A DNA stretch of 64,000 nt, taken from positions 1,672,001 to 1,736,000 of the forward strand of contig NZ_CP150254.1 of the NCBI RefSeq assembly GCF_037975445.1, written 5' to 3'. The notes below the pieces were generated by a model. That model had not been told where the DNA came from. It did not search any database and was given only the letters and a program-made list of their open reading frames with translations. Origin of the DNA: Peribacillus sp. FSL P2-0133 (GTDB lineage: Bacteria > Bacillota > Bacilli > Bacillales > DSM-1321). Positions within the stretch are counted from its first letter, which is position 1. Each line of letters opens with the position of its first letter. A program made the position numbers and the translations under genes. This document shows, in pieces, positions 9,250 through 17,382 of this stretch.

Positions 9250-11283
9250 ATGTTGATTGGTAGAAGAATCAACGGCCGTTATAAACTGATCGAGATGGTC
9301 GGCGGCGGCGGTATGGCGAATGTTTACCTTGCAAGGGATATGATCTTGGATAGGGACGTTGCATTGAAAATCCTTCGCATGGACTTTAATAATGACGAAG
9401 AGTTCATCAAGCGCTTCAATCGGGAAGCCCAATCGGCAACCAGTTTGGCCCATCCCAATATCGTAAGTATTTATGATGTTGGTGAAGAAGATTCAATCTA
9501 TTATATTGTAATGGAATACGTGGACGGTTTTACTCTAAAGCAATACATACAAAAATATTATCCAATTCCAGTTGATGAAGCCTTGGATATCATGAAGCAA
9601 ATCACGGCAGCGATTTCCCATGCCCATCATAATGGGATCATCCATCGTGACATCAAGCCACAGAACATTTTGATAGATAAAGAAGGAACCGTCAAGATTA
9701 CGGACTTCGGCATTGCATTGGCCCTAAGTGCAACAAACATAACGCAGACCAACGCAGTCTTGGGCTCGGTTCATTACTTATCTCCGGAACAGGCCAGAGG
9801 CGGTATGGCCAATAAGAAATCGGACATTTATTCACTGGGCATCGTCATGTTTGAATTGTTAACGGGGAGATTGCCTTTTTCGGGTGAATCAGCCGTTTCG
9901 ATAGCGCTTAAACATTTACAATCGGAAACTCCTTCGCCAAAACGCTGGAACTCTGAAATACCTCAGAGTGTGGAAAATATTATCCTGAAAGCGACAGCCA
10001 AAGATTCATATTACCGCTATGATAGCGTGGACTCAATGGAAGATGACATGCGGACTTCGCTTAATCCTGAGCGTTCAAATGAACTGCCTTTTGCCATTCC
10101 TGAAGATCATGATGCAACAAAAGCCATCCCCGTCATAACGGATGATCAGATTTCAAGCGTGGATGAGACAATCATAAGGGGTCCGGAAAAAAATACATTG
10201 GTCTATGCGGACGATGAAGAAAGTGAACCAGAAGCAGAGAGTAAATCGAAAAAGAAACCGAAAAAACAAAAGAAACAGAAAAAACAAAAAATCAAGTCGG
10301 AACATAAAGGTAAAAAACGAAAGAACATGCCTGCGATCTTGGTGACCACCTTTTTAGTTCTCGCCCTGCTTGCTGTTTTATCTGTCACTGTTTTACCTCC
10401 CCTCCTTGTTTCGAAGGAAGTGACGATCCCGGACCTTAAAGGGGAAGAATTGGATGATGCCATTACTGAATTGCTTGAAATGGATTTGGAAATTGGGGAC
10501 ACGATCGAGATTGAAGATGAAGAGGTCGAAGCTGGTCTTGTGATCAAAACCAACCCTAAGGAAGGTAAGAAGGTCAAGGAAGGTGCAGTGATCAATATTT
10601 ATCAAAGCATTGGCAAAGAGACGATTTCATTGTCCAGTTATGAAGGTCGAGACTACTCTGATGTTAAATCCCTTCTTGAAAAAATGGGATTCAAAAACAT
10701 AAGCGTGACCGAAAAATATGATGACAGTGCTGCCGGCACGATCATAGATCAATCGCCCTCGGGTGCCACTGAGGTCGTACCATCCGAAACGGAGCTTGAG
10801 CTAACGGTCAGTAAAGGGGCAGATCTGCTGAGCTTGAAGAACTTAACTGGGTTCAATCAAGCTGGCCTTGATGATTATTCCAATGAAAGTGGAATAAAGA
10901 TCGATGTCGAAGAAGAAATCTATGATGATACAGTAGCAGAGGGGCTTGTCATTTCCCAGTCACCCGAACCTGCTACGAAGGTGGAAAAGGGCAGTACTGT
11001 GAAAGTGGTCATTTCAAAAGGGAAAGAAGAGATTCCTCCCAAGAGTGTAACGGAGGAAATCAAAATCGAGTATGATCCGGTTGAGCCAGGCAAAACGCAA
11101 AAAATACAAATTTTCATCGAGGATATCGACAATAGCATGACGGAGCCTCAAGAAACATTCTTTATCTTGGATGATGCCAAAAGAACGATCGAATTAATGG
11201 TTTCCCCGGATAAGAAAGCAGGATATAAAGTCATGCGGGACAATCAGGTCATCATTGACGAATCCGTCTCATATCCAGAATAA
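9250..11283 (+). CDS. prkC: PASTA-domain Ser/Thr protein kinase PrkC
   Basis: Membrane kinase that senses muropeptides/peptidoglycan and controls spore germination and stationary-phase physiology. The kinase domain (1 to ~270) has the GGGGMANVY loop, Lys40 in VALKIL, HRDIKPQN with catalytic D134, DFG, and a Thr-rich activation loop (NITQTNAVLGS). A very basic Lys/Gln linker at about 330-358 precedes one membrane segment (about 360-386). Three PASTA repeats follow (about 392-460, 461-530, 531-598) and an extracellular tail to 677. The prpC-prkC pair sits next to rsgA as in B. subtilis. Confidence 0.97.
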   Translation: MLIGRRINGRYKLIEMVGGGGMANVYLARDMILDRDVALKILRMDFNNDEEFIKRFNREAQSATSLAHPNIVSIYDVGEEDSIYYIVMEYVDGFTLKQYIQKYYPIPVDEALDIMKQITAAISHAHHNGIIHRDIKPQNILIDKEGTVKITDFGIALALSATNITQTNAVLGSVHYLSPEQARGGMANKKSDIYSLGIVMFELLTGRLPFSGESAVSIALKHLQSETPSPKRWNSEIPQSVENIILKATAKDSYYRYDSVDSMEDDMRTSLNPERSNELPFAIPEDHDATKAIPVITDDQISSVDETIIRGPEKNTLVYADDEESEPEAESKSKKKPKKQKKQKKQKIKSEHKGKKRKNMPAILVTTFLVLALLAVLSVTVLPPLLVSKEVTIPDLKGEELDDAITELLEMDLEIGDTIEIEDEEVEAGLVIKTNPKEGKKVKEGAVINIYQSIGKETISLSSYEGRDYSDVKSLLEKMGFKNISVTEKYDDSAAGTIIDQSPSGATEVVPSETELELTVSKGADLLSLKNLTGFNQAGLDDYSNESGIKIDVEEEIYDDTVAEGLVISQSPEPATKVEKGSTVKVVISKGKEEIPPKSVTEEIKIEYDPVEPGKTQKIQIFIEDIDNSMTEPQETFFILDDAKRTIELMVSPDKKAGYKVMRDNQVIIDESVSYPE

Positions 11284-11306
11284 ATTTAATAATTAGGAGT
11301 GTGGTT

Positions 11307-12188
11307 ATGCCCGAAGGAAAAATTATCAAAGCATTAAGTGGATTTTATTATGTCCTTGATGATGAAGAGGTCTATCAATGTCGCGGACGAGGCGTGTTTA
11401 GGAAAAATAAGGTAACGCCGCTTGTGGGTGATTATGTGGTTTTTGAAGCGGAAAATAAAACGGACGGGACCGTGACCGAAATAAAACCGCGAAAGAATGA
11501 ATTGATTCGTCCGCAAATCTCGAATGTAGACCAGGCTATCCTTGTCTTTTCAGCAGTAGAGCCTGATTTCAGTCCGGCATTACTTGATCGATTCCTCGTA
11601 CTGATCGAAGATAACGAAATCGAACCCATTATCGTCGTGACGAAACTCGACTTGGTTACGGCTGAAAACCAAAAGAAATTGTCTCAGTATATCAAGGACT
11701 ATCAGAAACTTGGCTATACTGTACTGGAAACATCTTCAGTTACTGCTGGAGGAATTGAAGGACTAGTGCCGTATTTAGAAGGAAAAACCAGTGTATTTGC
11801 CGGTCAGTCCGGCGTTGGAAAATCGTCTTTACTGAATGCAATCAATCCTGACTTGGCTTTAAAGACGGATGACATTTCATCACATCTGGGACGTGGGAAG
11901 CATACCACCCGCCACGTTGAATTGATTCATATTGGCTCTGGACTTGTCGCAGATACTCCAGGGTTCAGTTCACTTGAATTCATGGAAATGGAAGCTGAAC
12001 GGTTATCTTATTGCTTCCCGGAAATGCATAAGTATGGGGAAGACTGTAAATTCCGTGCCTGCCTGCACGATAAAGAACCGAAGTGTGCAGTGAAGGAAGC
12101 GGTTGACGCCGGGGAAATTCCACGTTATCGATATGAGCATTATATGCAATTCTTAGAAGAAATCAGAGATAGAAAGCCGAGGTATTAA
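11307..12188 (+). CDS. rsgA: Small ribosomal subunit biogenesis GTPase RsgA
   Basis: Circularly permuted GTPase that checks the late 30S subunit. An N-terminal OB fold (1 to ~70) is followed by the G motifs in permuted order: G4 TKLD near 112, G1 GQSGVGKSS near 166, then G3 DTPGF. A C-terminal zinc domain has the Cys/His cluster CKFRACLHD...C (about 245-262). Start at ATG 11307, 7 bases after AGGAG; the GTG at 11301 would leave only one base of spacing. 293 aa. Its stop is 1 base before rpe. Confidence 0.96.
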   Translation: MPEGKIIKALSGFYYVLDDEEVYQCRGRGVFRKNKVTPLVGDYVVFEAENKTDGTVTEIKPRKNELIRPQISNVDQAILVFSAVEPDFSPALLDRFLVLIEDNEIEPIIVVTKLDLVTAENQKKLSQYIKDYQKLGYTVLETSSVTAGGIEGLVPYLEGKTSVFAGQSGVGKSSLLNAINPDLALKTDDISSHLGRGKHTTRHVELIHIGSGLVADTPGFSSLEFMEMEAERLSYCFPEMHKYGEDCKFRACLHDKEPKCAVKEAVDAGEIPRYRYEHYMQFLEEIRDRKPRY

Positions 12189-12189
12189 A

Positions 12190-12837
12190 ATGGTTAAAAT
12201 CGCACCATCCATTTTATCAGCTGACTTTGCAAAATTGGGAGAAGAAATTCTTGATGTGGAAAGGGGCGGAGCGGATTTAATCCATGTGGATGTCATGGAT
12301 GGGCATTTCGTGCCGAATATAACGATAGGCTCACTAATTGTTGATGCTATCCGCCCGGTGACAAAACTTCCGCTTGATGTTCATTTAATGATCGAACAAC
12401 CTGATCGTTATATCGAGGCTTTTGCGAAAGCGGGAGCCGATTATATAACTGTACATGTAGAGGCATGCACTCATTTGCATCGGACGATACAATTGATTAA
12501 ATCTTTTGGTGTAAAGGCAGGCGTGGTGCTTAATCCAGCCACTCCGGCTTCCTTGATCCAACCTATAATCGAAGATATTGACATGGTATTGTTGATGACG
12601 GTCAATCCGGGTTTTGGCGGGCAAAAGTTCATTAAATCCGTTCTGCCGAAAATTGCCGAAGTGAAGGCGATGGCAGAAATGTATAATCAAAACCTCGAAA
12701 TAGAGATTGATGGTGGAGTGAATGAAGAAACGGCTAAACTATGTATTGAACAAGGGGCGACAGTCCTGGTGGCCGGCTCGGCAATATATAATCAAGAAGA
12801 TCGACACGCAGCGATTCAAAAGATTCGGGGAAAGTGA
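12190..12837 (+). CDS. rpe: Ribulose-phosphate 3-epimerase
   Basis: Interconverts D-ribulose-5-phosphate and D-xylulose-5-phosphate in the pentose phosphate pathway; TIM barrel. Conserved pieces: APSILSADF, HVDVMDGHFVPNI, LDVHLMI, MTVNPGFGGQKF, IDGGVN and VAGSAIY. 215 aa, normal. GAGG of the ribosome binding site overlaps the end of rsgA. A strong terminator begins 4 bases after the stop, closing the long unit that started upstream. Confidence 0.97.
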   Translation: MVKIAPSILSADFAKLGEEILDVERGGADLIHVDVMDGHFVPNITIGSLIVDAIRPVTKLPLDVHLMIEQPDRYIEAFAKAGADYITVHVEACTHLHRTIQLIKSFGVKAGVVLNPATPASLIQPIIEDIDMVLLMTVNPGFGGQKFIKSVLPKIAEVKAMAEMYNQNLEIEIDGGVNEETAKLCIEQGATVLVAGSAIYNQEDRHAAIQKIRGK

Positions 12838-12840
12838 TAT

Positions 12841-12884
12841 AAGCCGACACTATCATATTCGTATGATGGTGGTCGGCTTTTTTT
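12841..12884 (+). terminator. Strong terminator after rpe
   Basis: A 17-base arm at 12841-12857 pairs with bases 12862-12879 around a TTCG loop, with one bulge and one G-T pair; the base of the stem is AAGCCGAC/GTCGGCTT. T-run 12878-12884. This is a very stable intrinsic terminator that separates rpe from thiN. Confidence 0.92.
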
Positions 12885-12939
12885 ATCAATTAAACAAAGG
12901 CACCTTGGATAAGATTAGATATAGAAAAGGATGATTTCA

Positions 12940-13593
12940 ATGATTATTAGTATAATGGCTGGAGGTCCGGAATGCTTTTGGCCGGATCTGGAATGGTATG
13001 TGGAGAAGACTGATCTTTGGGTCGGGGTTGATAGGGGAGTATGGTCCTTGCTTGAAAAAGGTATCGAACCTAAGTACGGTTTTGGGGATTTTGATTCAGT
13101 TTCGGAAGGCGAATACAAGAAGATTGAGCAAAGGCTGGAACAAATCAATCTATATTCTTCGGAAAAGGATGAAACGGATTTAGAGATTGCATTTAAATGG
13201 GCAATAGGGCAAAAGCCAAGTGAAATTCATATCCTGGGCGCTACAGGGGGAAGAATGGACCATTTTCTTGGAAATATCCAGCTGCTCCAAAAAGAAAGTG
13301 TCCTCCCTTATCATGGCGATATAGAAATATACATAGTCGATCGGCAAAATATATTCACAGTAAAGACAGCAGGTTCATATGATGTCACTGCTTTGAAAGA
13401 TAAGAAATACTTGTCATTGCTTCCTGTAACGGCGGAAGTCACCGGCATTACACTTTCGGGTTTCAAATACCCACTGAATGATGCAAGCGTGGAAATAGGT
13501 TCGACGCTTTGCATCAGCAATGAACTAATTTCCGATTCTGGGAATGTTTCATTTGAGAAAGGCATATTAATGGTGATAAGAAGCAGTGATTAA
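12940..13593 (+). CDS. thiN: Thiamine pyrophosphokinase
   Basis: Makes thiamine pyrophosphate from thiamine and ATP. Motifs seen: AGGPE near the N-terminus, YGFGDFDSV, the DETDLEIA segment involved in metal/ATP binding, and GATGGRMDHFLGNI. 217 aa against 214 in B. subtilis YloS/ThiN. Start chosen at ATG 12940, 9 bases after AAAAGG; the ATG at 12931 directly follows the ribosome binding site with no spacing. After its stop an 8-bp inverted repeat (CGGATATA 13615-13622, TATATCCG 13636-13643) without T-run may slow or end transcription. Confidence 0.94.
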   Translation: MIISIMAGGPECFWPDLEWYVEKTDLWVGVDRGVWSLLEKGIEPKYGFGDFDSVSEGEYKKIEQRLEQINLYSSEKDETDLEIAFKWAIGQKPSEIHILGATGGRMDHFLGNIQLLQKESVLPYHGDIEIYIVDRQNIFTVKTAGSYDVTALKDKKYLSLLPVTAEVTGITLSGFKYPLNDASVEIGSTLCISNELISDSGNVSFEKGILMVIRSSD

Positions 13594-13715
13594 AATTCAT
13601 GCTTAGAGCAGATTCGGATATAATTACGATCATCCTATATCCGCTTAAAAGCTTATGTTGTAATAGAAAAATTCCACTTCATCTTTAATTGTGGGATGCA
13701 AAGAGGAGGGGCATG

Positions 13716-13796
13716 ATGAAATTTTATACGATTAAATTGCCAAAAGTTCTGGGCAGTTTGGTAAGGGCTATGCTCGGAGCGTTTAAAAAAGGCTGA
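13716..13796 (+). CDS. spoVM: Stage V sporulation protein M (26 aa)
   Basis: Tiny amphipathic-helix protein made in the mother cell. It recognises the positive curvature of the forespore membrane and anchors the coat ATPase SpoIVA. The 26 residues MKFYTIKLPKVLGSLVRAML... differ from the B. subtilis peptide at only a few positions, and the length is identical. Pro9, needed for function in B. subtilis, is kept (KLPK). Ribosome binding site AGGAGG (13704-13709) lies 6 bases before this ATG; the ATG at 13713 is only 3 bases away. It lies between thiN and rpmB, the usual place. A sigma-E promoter is expected but I could not find a convincing one. Confidence 0.96.
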   Translation: MKFYTIKLPKVLGSLVRAMLGAFKKG

Positions 13797-13810
13797 TACT
13801 TATCTCCATG

Positions 13811-13842
13811 ACACCTCTCAAATTCAGGGAGGTGTTATTTTT
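13811..13842 (+). terminator. Terminator after spoVM
   Basis: ACACCTC (13811-13817) pairs with GAGGTGT (13829-13835), with further pairing possible inside; the T-rich ATTTTT follows. It lies 14 bases after the spoVM stop and faces the convergent rpmB gene. Confidence 0.8.
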
Positions 13843-13853
13843 CGGTAAAAAGA

Positions 13854-13884
13854 GAAAGCCATCCATTAATGGGTGAAGGCTTTC
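13854..13884 (-). terminator. Hairpin in the spoVM/rpmB convergent region
   Basis: GAAAGCC (13854-13860) pairs with GGCTTTC (13878-13884). Read on the minus strand the stem is followed by TCTTTTTACC, so it could be a second terminator for rpmB. Confidence 0.45.
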
Positions 13885-13951
13885 TTCCTTGATGCAGACC
13901 AGCCTTGTTCAACGAATTGAAACCATCCCCATTAATACTGGCCATTACAAG

Positions 13952-13976
13952 TAAAAAGGCATCCTAAGAGGATGCC
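13952..13976 (-). terminator. Terminator of rpmB (minus strand)
   Basis: On the minus strand GGCATCC (13976-13970) pairs with GGATGCC (13964-13958) around a 5-base loop, followed by TTTTTAC (13957-13951). It sits 6 bases after the rpmB stop. Confidence 0.85.
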
Positions 13977-13982
13977 GTAACA

Positions 13983-14171
13983 TTATACGCGTTCTACTTT
14001 GCCCGATTTAAGAGCTCTTGCAGAAACGTATACACGTTTAGGTTTACCGTCAACTAAAATACGTACTTTTTGAAGGTTAGCGCCCCATGTACGCTTGCTA
14101 GCGTTCATTGCGTGAGAGCGGCTGTTACCAGAACGAGTTCTTCTTCCAGTGATTACACATTTACGTGCCAT
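13983..14171 (-). CDS. rpmB: 50S ribosomal protein L28
   Basis: Small rRNA-binding protein of the large subunit. The 62 residues [20 protein letters not shown]... through [13 protein letters not shown] match Bacillus L28 in sequence and length. The zinc-ribbon CXXC pairs found in some L28 proteins are absent, so it is a C-minus form as in B. subtilis. It is the only gene on the minus strand in the window. A good ribosome binding site (GGAGGG on the minus strand) precedes it. A possible minus-strand promoter is TTGCAT-N17-TAAATT in the 14230-14275 region. Confidence 0.98.
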   Translation of the reverse strand: MARKCVITGRRTRSGNSRSHAMNASKRTWGANLQKVRILVDGKPKRVYVSARALKSGKVERV

Positions 14172-14305
14172 GTTAAATTCCCTCCTAACTACAACAAGCT
14201 TAAGTTTTTCGCAGTCGTCTTAAGTCTTTGTAAAATACTTTAATAATTTATCATACCTACCGTTAGAATGCAATACTTCAGTTAATTACTTTCAAGAAAA
14301 AAACC

Positions 14306-14336
14306 TTGACATACATACTTCAAAATTGAATTATAT
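14306..14336 (+). promoter_or_regulatory. Possible upstream promoter for yloU-yloV
   Basis: A consensus -35 TTGACA (14306-14311) is followed by TTATAT (14331-14336) after 19 bases. The spacing is longer than ideal, so this may be weaker than the promoter at 14353-14381 or need an activator. Confidence 0.35.
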
Positions 14337-14352
14337 ACAGTACCGTATGACA

Positions 14353-14381
14353 TTTACTTTTAAAACCATAGACATTATAGT
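14353..14381 (+). promoter_or_regulatory. Sigma-A promoter for yloU-yloV
   Basis: TTTACT (14353-14358), 17-base spacer, TATAGT (14376-14381). The start point would be near 14388, about 37 bases before yloU. AGACATT (14370-14376) and AATGTCT (14384-14390) form an inverted repeat over the -10 and start region. Confidence 0.5.
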
Positions 14382-14424
14382 AAAATGTCTTTAGTTGATT
14401 TGATTTTTTGGGAGGGAAAAGAAA

Positions 14425-14787
14425 ATGTCTATCGAATTACAAACGAAGTATGGACAAATTGACATCTCTAATGATGTTATCGCTACTGTAGCAGGCGGAG
14501 CAGCCGTGGATTGCTACGGAATTATAGGAATGGCTTCCAAAAAACAATTTAAAGACGGCATTGCCGAAATTTTAAGAAAAGAAAACTTTACTAAGGGTGT
14601 AATAGTCCGTCAAGAAGAAGAAGAAGTTCATATCGATATGTATATTATCGTAAGTTATGGAACGAAAATCTCGGAAGTTGCACATAATGTGCAATCAAAG
14701 GTAAAGTATACTCTGGACAAAACTGTAGGATTAGCTGTTGATTCCGTCAACATTTTTGTGCAGGGAGTTCGTGTGACGAACCCTTAA
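14425..14787 (+). CDS. yloU: Asp23/Gls24 family envelope stress protein YloU
   Basis: The 120-residue protein belongs to the Asp23/Gls24 family (DUF322), small proteins linked to envelope stress and, in staphylococci, held at the membrane by partners. Typical segments are seen: NDVIATVAGGAAVDCYGIIGM, VHIDMYIIVSYGTKISEVAHNVQ and VDSVNIFVQGVRV. No membrane segment. Paired with the DAK-domain gene yloV 18 bases downstream, an arrangement conserved across Bacillaceae. Precise function not established. Confidence 0.93.
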   Translation: MSIELQTKYGQIDISNDVIATVAGGAAVDCYGIIGMASKKQFKDGIAEILRKENFTKGVIVRQEEEEVHIDMYIIVSYGTKISEVAHNVQSKVKYTLDKTVGLAVDSVNIFVQGVRVTNP

Positions 14788-14805
14788 ATATAGGAGGAAA
14801 GTTTT

Positions 14806-16476
14806 GTGTCAATTACAAGTTTAAACGGAAAGCGCTTTGCAAAAATGATCATTCAAGGTGCCAACCATTTAGCGGCTAATGCCCAAATGGTTGATGCGTT
14901 GAATGTTTTCCCTGTTCCAGATGGAGATACAGGAACGAATATGAATTTATCGATGACTTCGGGAGCGAAGGAAGTGCAAAATAACGTCCAAGAACACATC
15001 GGGAAAGTGGGTACGTCCCTTTCAAGAGGACTGCTAATGGGCGCACGCGGCAATTCAGGAGTAATCCTTTCGCAACTGTTCCGCGGTTTTGCTAAAGCGA
15101 TTGAACATAAATCGGAAATCAATAGTGAAGAATTTGCCCAAGCTTTTGAAGCAGGGGTTCAGACAGCTTATAAAGCTGTAATGAAACCTGTTGAAGGAAC
15201 CATTTTAACGGTTGCAAAAGATGCGGCCAAGCAAGCGGTTTCATCAGCAGCAAGGCACCAAGACCTTATTCAAGTAATGGAAGAAATCGTTAGTGAGGCC
15301 AATGCCTCATTAAAACGCACACCGGATCTTCTTCCAGTCTTAAAAGAAGTGGGAGTCGTTGATAGCGGTGGGCAAGGGTTGGTGTTCGTTTATGAAGGTT
15401 TTCTTGCTGAGCTGAAAGGTGAAGCCCTTCCAGTTCGATCTTCAAATGGTCCAAGCATGGACGACATGATCAGTGCCGAACATCACATGAATGTACAAGG
15501 GCATATGAATACGGAAGATATCGTGTATGGCTACTGTACGGAATTCATGGTCCGATTGGAAAGTGAAAAACTTGCCAATCAACCATTTGATGAAGAAAAA
15601 TTCAGAAATGATTTAAGTGAATACGGGGATTCATTATTAGTCATCTCAGATGATGAAGTCGTCAAAGTACATATTCACTCGGAACAACCTGGCACGTGCC
15701 TGAATTATGGACAGCAATATGGTAGTTTAATAAAAATGAAAATCGATAATATGCGTGAACAGCATACTGCGATTGTCGGTGAGACGAATACACCGCTTCA
15801 AACTAAACCGTCCACCAAAGAGAAGTACGCTGTAGTGTCAGTGGCGATGGGTGCTGGCATCAGCGAATTATTCAAAAGCATCGGCGCTAAGTCCATCATC
15901 GAAGGCGGCCAAACGATGAATCCTAGCACGGAAGATATCGTTAAAGCTGTCGAAGAGGCATATGCAGATCATGTGATCATCTTGCCTAATAATAAAAATA
16001 TCATCATGGCGGCCAATCAGGCTGCAGATGTGCTTGGGGATCATGTGACTGTCATTCCAACGAAAACAGTACCACAGGGAATGGCTGCATTGTTGGCATT
16101 CAACCCTTCACTTGATGCTGAAGAGAATAAAAAAGCGATGATCGAAGCCCTTTCGCATGTGAAAACGGGCCAGATTACTTATGCTGTCCGGGATACAAAC
16201 ATTGACGGTCTAGCAATCGAGACCGGGGACTTCATGGGAATTGCTGAAGGCACCATCAAAGTGAAGGATAAAGACATGACTCAGGCGGCAAAAGGTCTTC
16301 TCTCCGATATGATTGACGAAGATTCGGAAATCCTTACCATTTTATATGGGGAAGATGCCACTGCTGAAGATGTCGAAAATCTTGTTGCGTTTTGTAATGA
16401 GAATTTCGAAGACGTTGAAGTTGAAGTCCATAATGGGAAACAACCTTTATATTCTTTTATTTTTTCAATTGAATAA
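14806..16476 (+). CDS. yloV: DAK2-domain fatty-acid kinase subunit-like protein YloV
   Basis: 556 residues. The N-terminal DAK2 (DhaL-like) nucleotide-binding domain (about 1-200) has NVFPVPDGDTGTNMNLSM with the metal-binding aspartates and the glycine-rich LMGARGNSGVILSQ. A central domain and a C-terminal FakA-type region follow. The family (FakA) phosphorylates fatty acids bound to FakB/DegV proteins, so a role in exogenous fatty-acid use is likely. Start is GTG with TAGGAGGAAA upstream; MSITSLNG fits the family. A terminator follows. Confidence 0.93.
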   Translation: MSITSLNGKRFAKMIIQGANHLAANAQMVDALNVFPVPDGDTGTNMNLSMTSGAKEVQNNVQEHIGKVGTSLSRGLLMGARGNSGVILSQLFRGFAKAIEHKSEINSEEFAQAFEAGVQTAYKAVMKPVEGTILTVAKDAAKQAVSSAARHQDLIQVMEEIVSEANASLKRTPDLLPVLKEVGVVDSGGQGLVFVYEGFLAELKGEALPVRSSNGPSMDDMISAEHHMNVQGHMNTEDIVYGYCTEFMVRLESEKLANQPFDEEKFRNDLSEYGDSLLVISDDEVVKVHIHSEQPGTCLNYGQQYGSLIKMKIDNMREQHTAIVGETNTPLQTKPSTKEKYAVVSVAMGAGISELFKSIGAKSIIEGGQTMNPSTEDIVKAVEEAYADHVIILPNNKNIIMAANQAADVLGDHVTVIPTKTVPQGMAALLAFNPSLDAEENKKAMIEALSHVKTGQITYAVRDTNIDGLAIETGDFMGIAEGTIKVKDKDMTQAAKGLLSDMIDEDSEILTILYGEDATAEDVENLVAFCNENFEDVEVEVHNGKQPLYSFIFSIE

Positions 16477-16548
16477 GTAGAGGATCATGAAGATAAGTGA
16501 GACTTATTCGTCATAATTTTTGAAGGATCCTGAAAAAAATAAAAGGCA

Positions 16549-16590
16549 ATAAACTGCATATGTCATTAGGCTATGCAGTTTTATTTTTTT
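16549..16590 (+). terminator. Terminator after yloV
   Basis: AAACTGCATA (16551-16560) pairs perfectly with TATGCAGTTT (16572-16581), and T-rich sequence continues to 16590. A second imperfect hairpin (about 16487-16515) lies closer to the yloV stop and may assist. Confidence 0.85.
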
Positions 16591-16615
16591 GAAAAGAAGG
16601 ATTACGGACAGCGTG

Positions 16616-16646
16616 ATTGTAATTACAATATATCAGGCTTTATTAT
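16616..16646 (+). promoter_or_regulatory. Promoter with overlapping palindromic operator before sdaAB
   Basis: ATTGTAATTACAAT (16616-16629) is a perfect 14-bp palindrome. It overlaps a candidate -35 TTGTAA (16617-16622), which is 18 bases from TATTAT (16641-16646). A dimeric repressor bound here would block the promoter of the serine dehydratase genes. The regulator is not identifiable from the sequence. Confidence 0.5.
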
Positions 16647-16682
16647 TTAACTACTCCCAGTGTACAGAAGGAGGAGCAAATC

Positions 16683-17345
16683 ATGAAATTTAGAAGTGTA
16701 TTCGATATAATTGGTCCTGTTATGATCGGCCCCTCTAGTTCCCATACAGCAGGAGCAGCAAGGATCGGTAGGGTTGCCAGGAATTTATTCGACCGGGAAC
16801 CAAAATGGGCACATATTTCTTTTTACGGATCGTTTGCCAAAACCTATAAAGGCCATGGAACGGATGTAGCCATTGTAGGAGGCTTACTTGATTTTGATAC
16901 ATTTGATGAGAGAATCAAAGAATCGCTGGAACTAGCCCGCAAAAAGAAAATGAAAATTACTTTTCGGGAAGAAGAAGCAGTGCCGGAACATCCCAATACT
17001 GCAAAAATAACAGTTGGTGATGATGATGGTGAACTGGAACTTGTCGGAATATCGATTGGCGGGGGAAAGATCGAAATCGTCGAACTGAATGGGTTTAAAT
17101 TGAGGCTCTCCGGGCACAACCCTGCCATACTCGTCGTTCATGATGATCGATTTGGTGCCATTGCCAATGTTTCAAACATATTAGCCAAGCATCAAATCAA
17201 TATTGGCCAGATGGAAGTCTCCCGAAAAGAGAAAGGGAAGATGGCCTTGATGACGATTGAAGTGGACCATAACCTAGAGGATCACGTCATCGCTGAAATT
17301 ACGGCACTCCCCAACATCACTCAAGTAGCAAGGATTGTGGATTGA
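16683..17345 (+). CDS. sdaAB: L-serine dehydratase, iron-sulfur-dependent, beta subunit
   Basis: With SdaAA forms the two-subunit [4Fe-4S] enzyme that deaminates L-serine to pyruvate and ammonia. The N-terminal domain (1 to ~145) begins MKFRSVFDIIGPVMIGPSSSHTAGA, the SSSHTAGA motif being typical. A C-terminal ACT domain (about 146-217, AILVVHDDRFGAIANVS) probably senses serine. 220 aa. AAGGAGGAG lies upstream; sdaAA follows 37 bases after the stop. Confidence 0.96.
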   Translation: MKFRSVFDIIGPVMIGPSSSHTAGAARIGRVARNLFDREPKWAHISFYGSFAKTYKGHGTDVAIVGGLLDFDTFDERIKESLELARKKKMKITFREEEAVPEHPNTAKITVGDDDGELELVGISIGGGKIEIVELNGFKLRLSGHNPAILVVHDDRFGAIANVSNILAKHQINIGQMEVSRKEKGKMALMTIEVDHNLEDHVIAEITALPNITQVARIVD

Positions 17346-17382
17346 CAGGGCAATCGTTTCCACTTAGGAAGGAGAATGAATC

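Noticed and set aside
10240..10320. Lys/Gln-rich low-complexity stretch in prkC as a possible repeat or frameshift
   Set aside because: The frame continues cleanly into the membrane segment and PASTA repeats; a basic juxtamembrane linker is normal for this kinase family.
13600..13715. Sigma-E promoter for spoVM
   Set aside because: Expected from biology, but no pair of boxes close to the consensus at about 14-base spacing was found.
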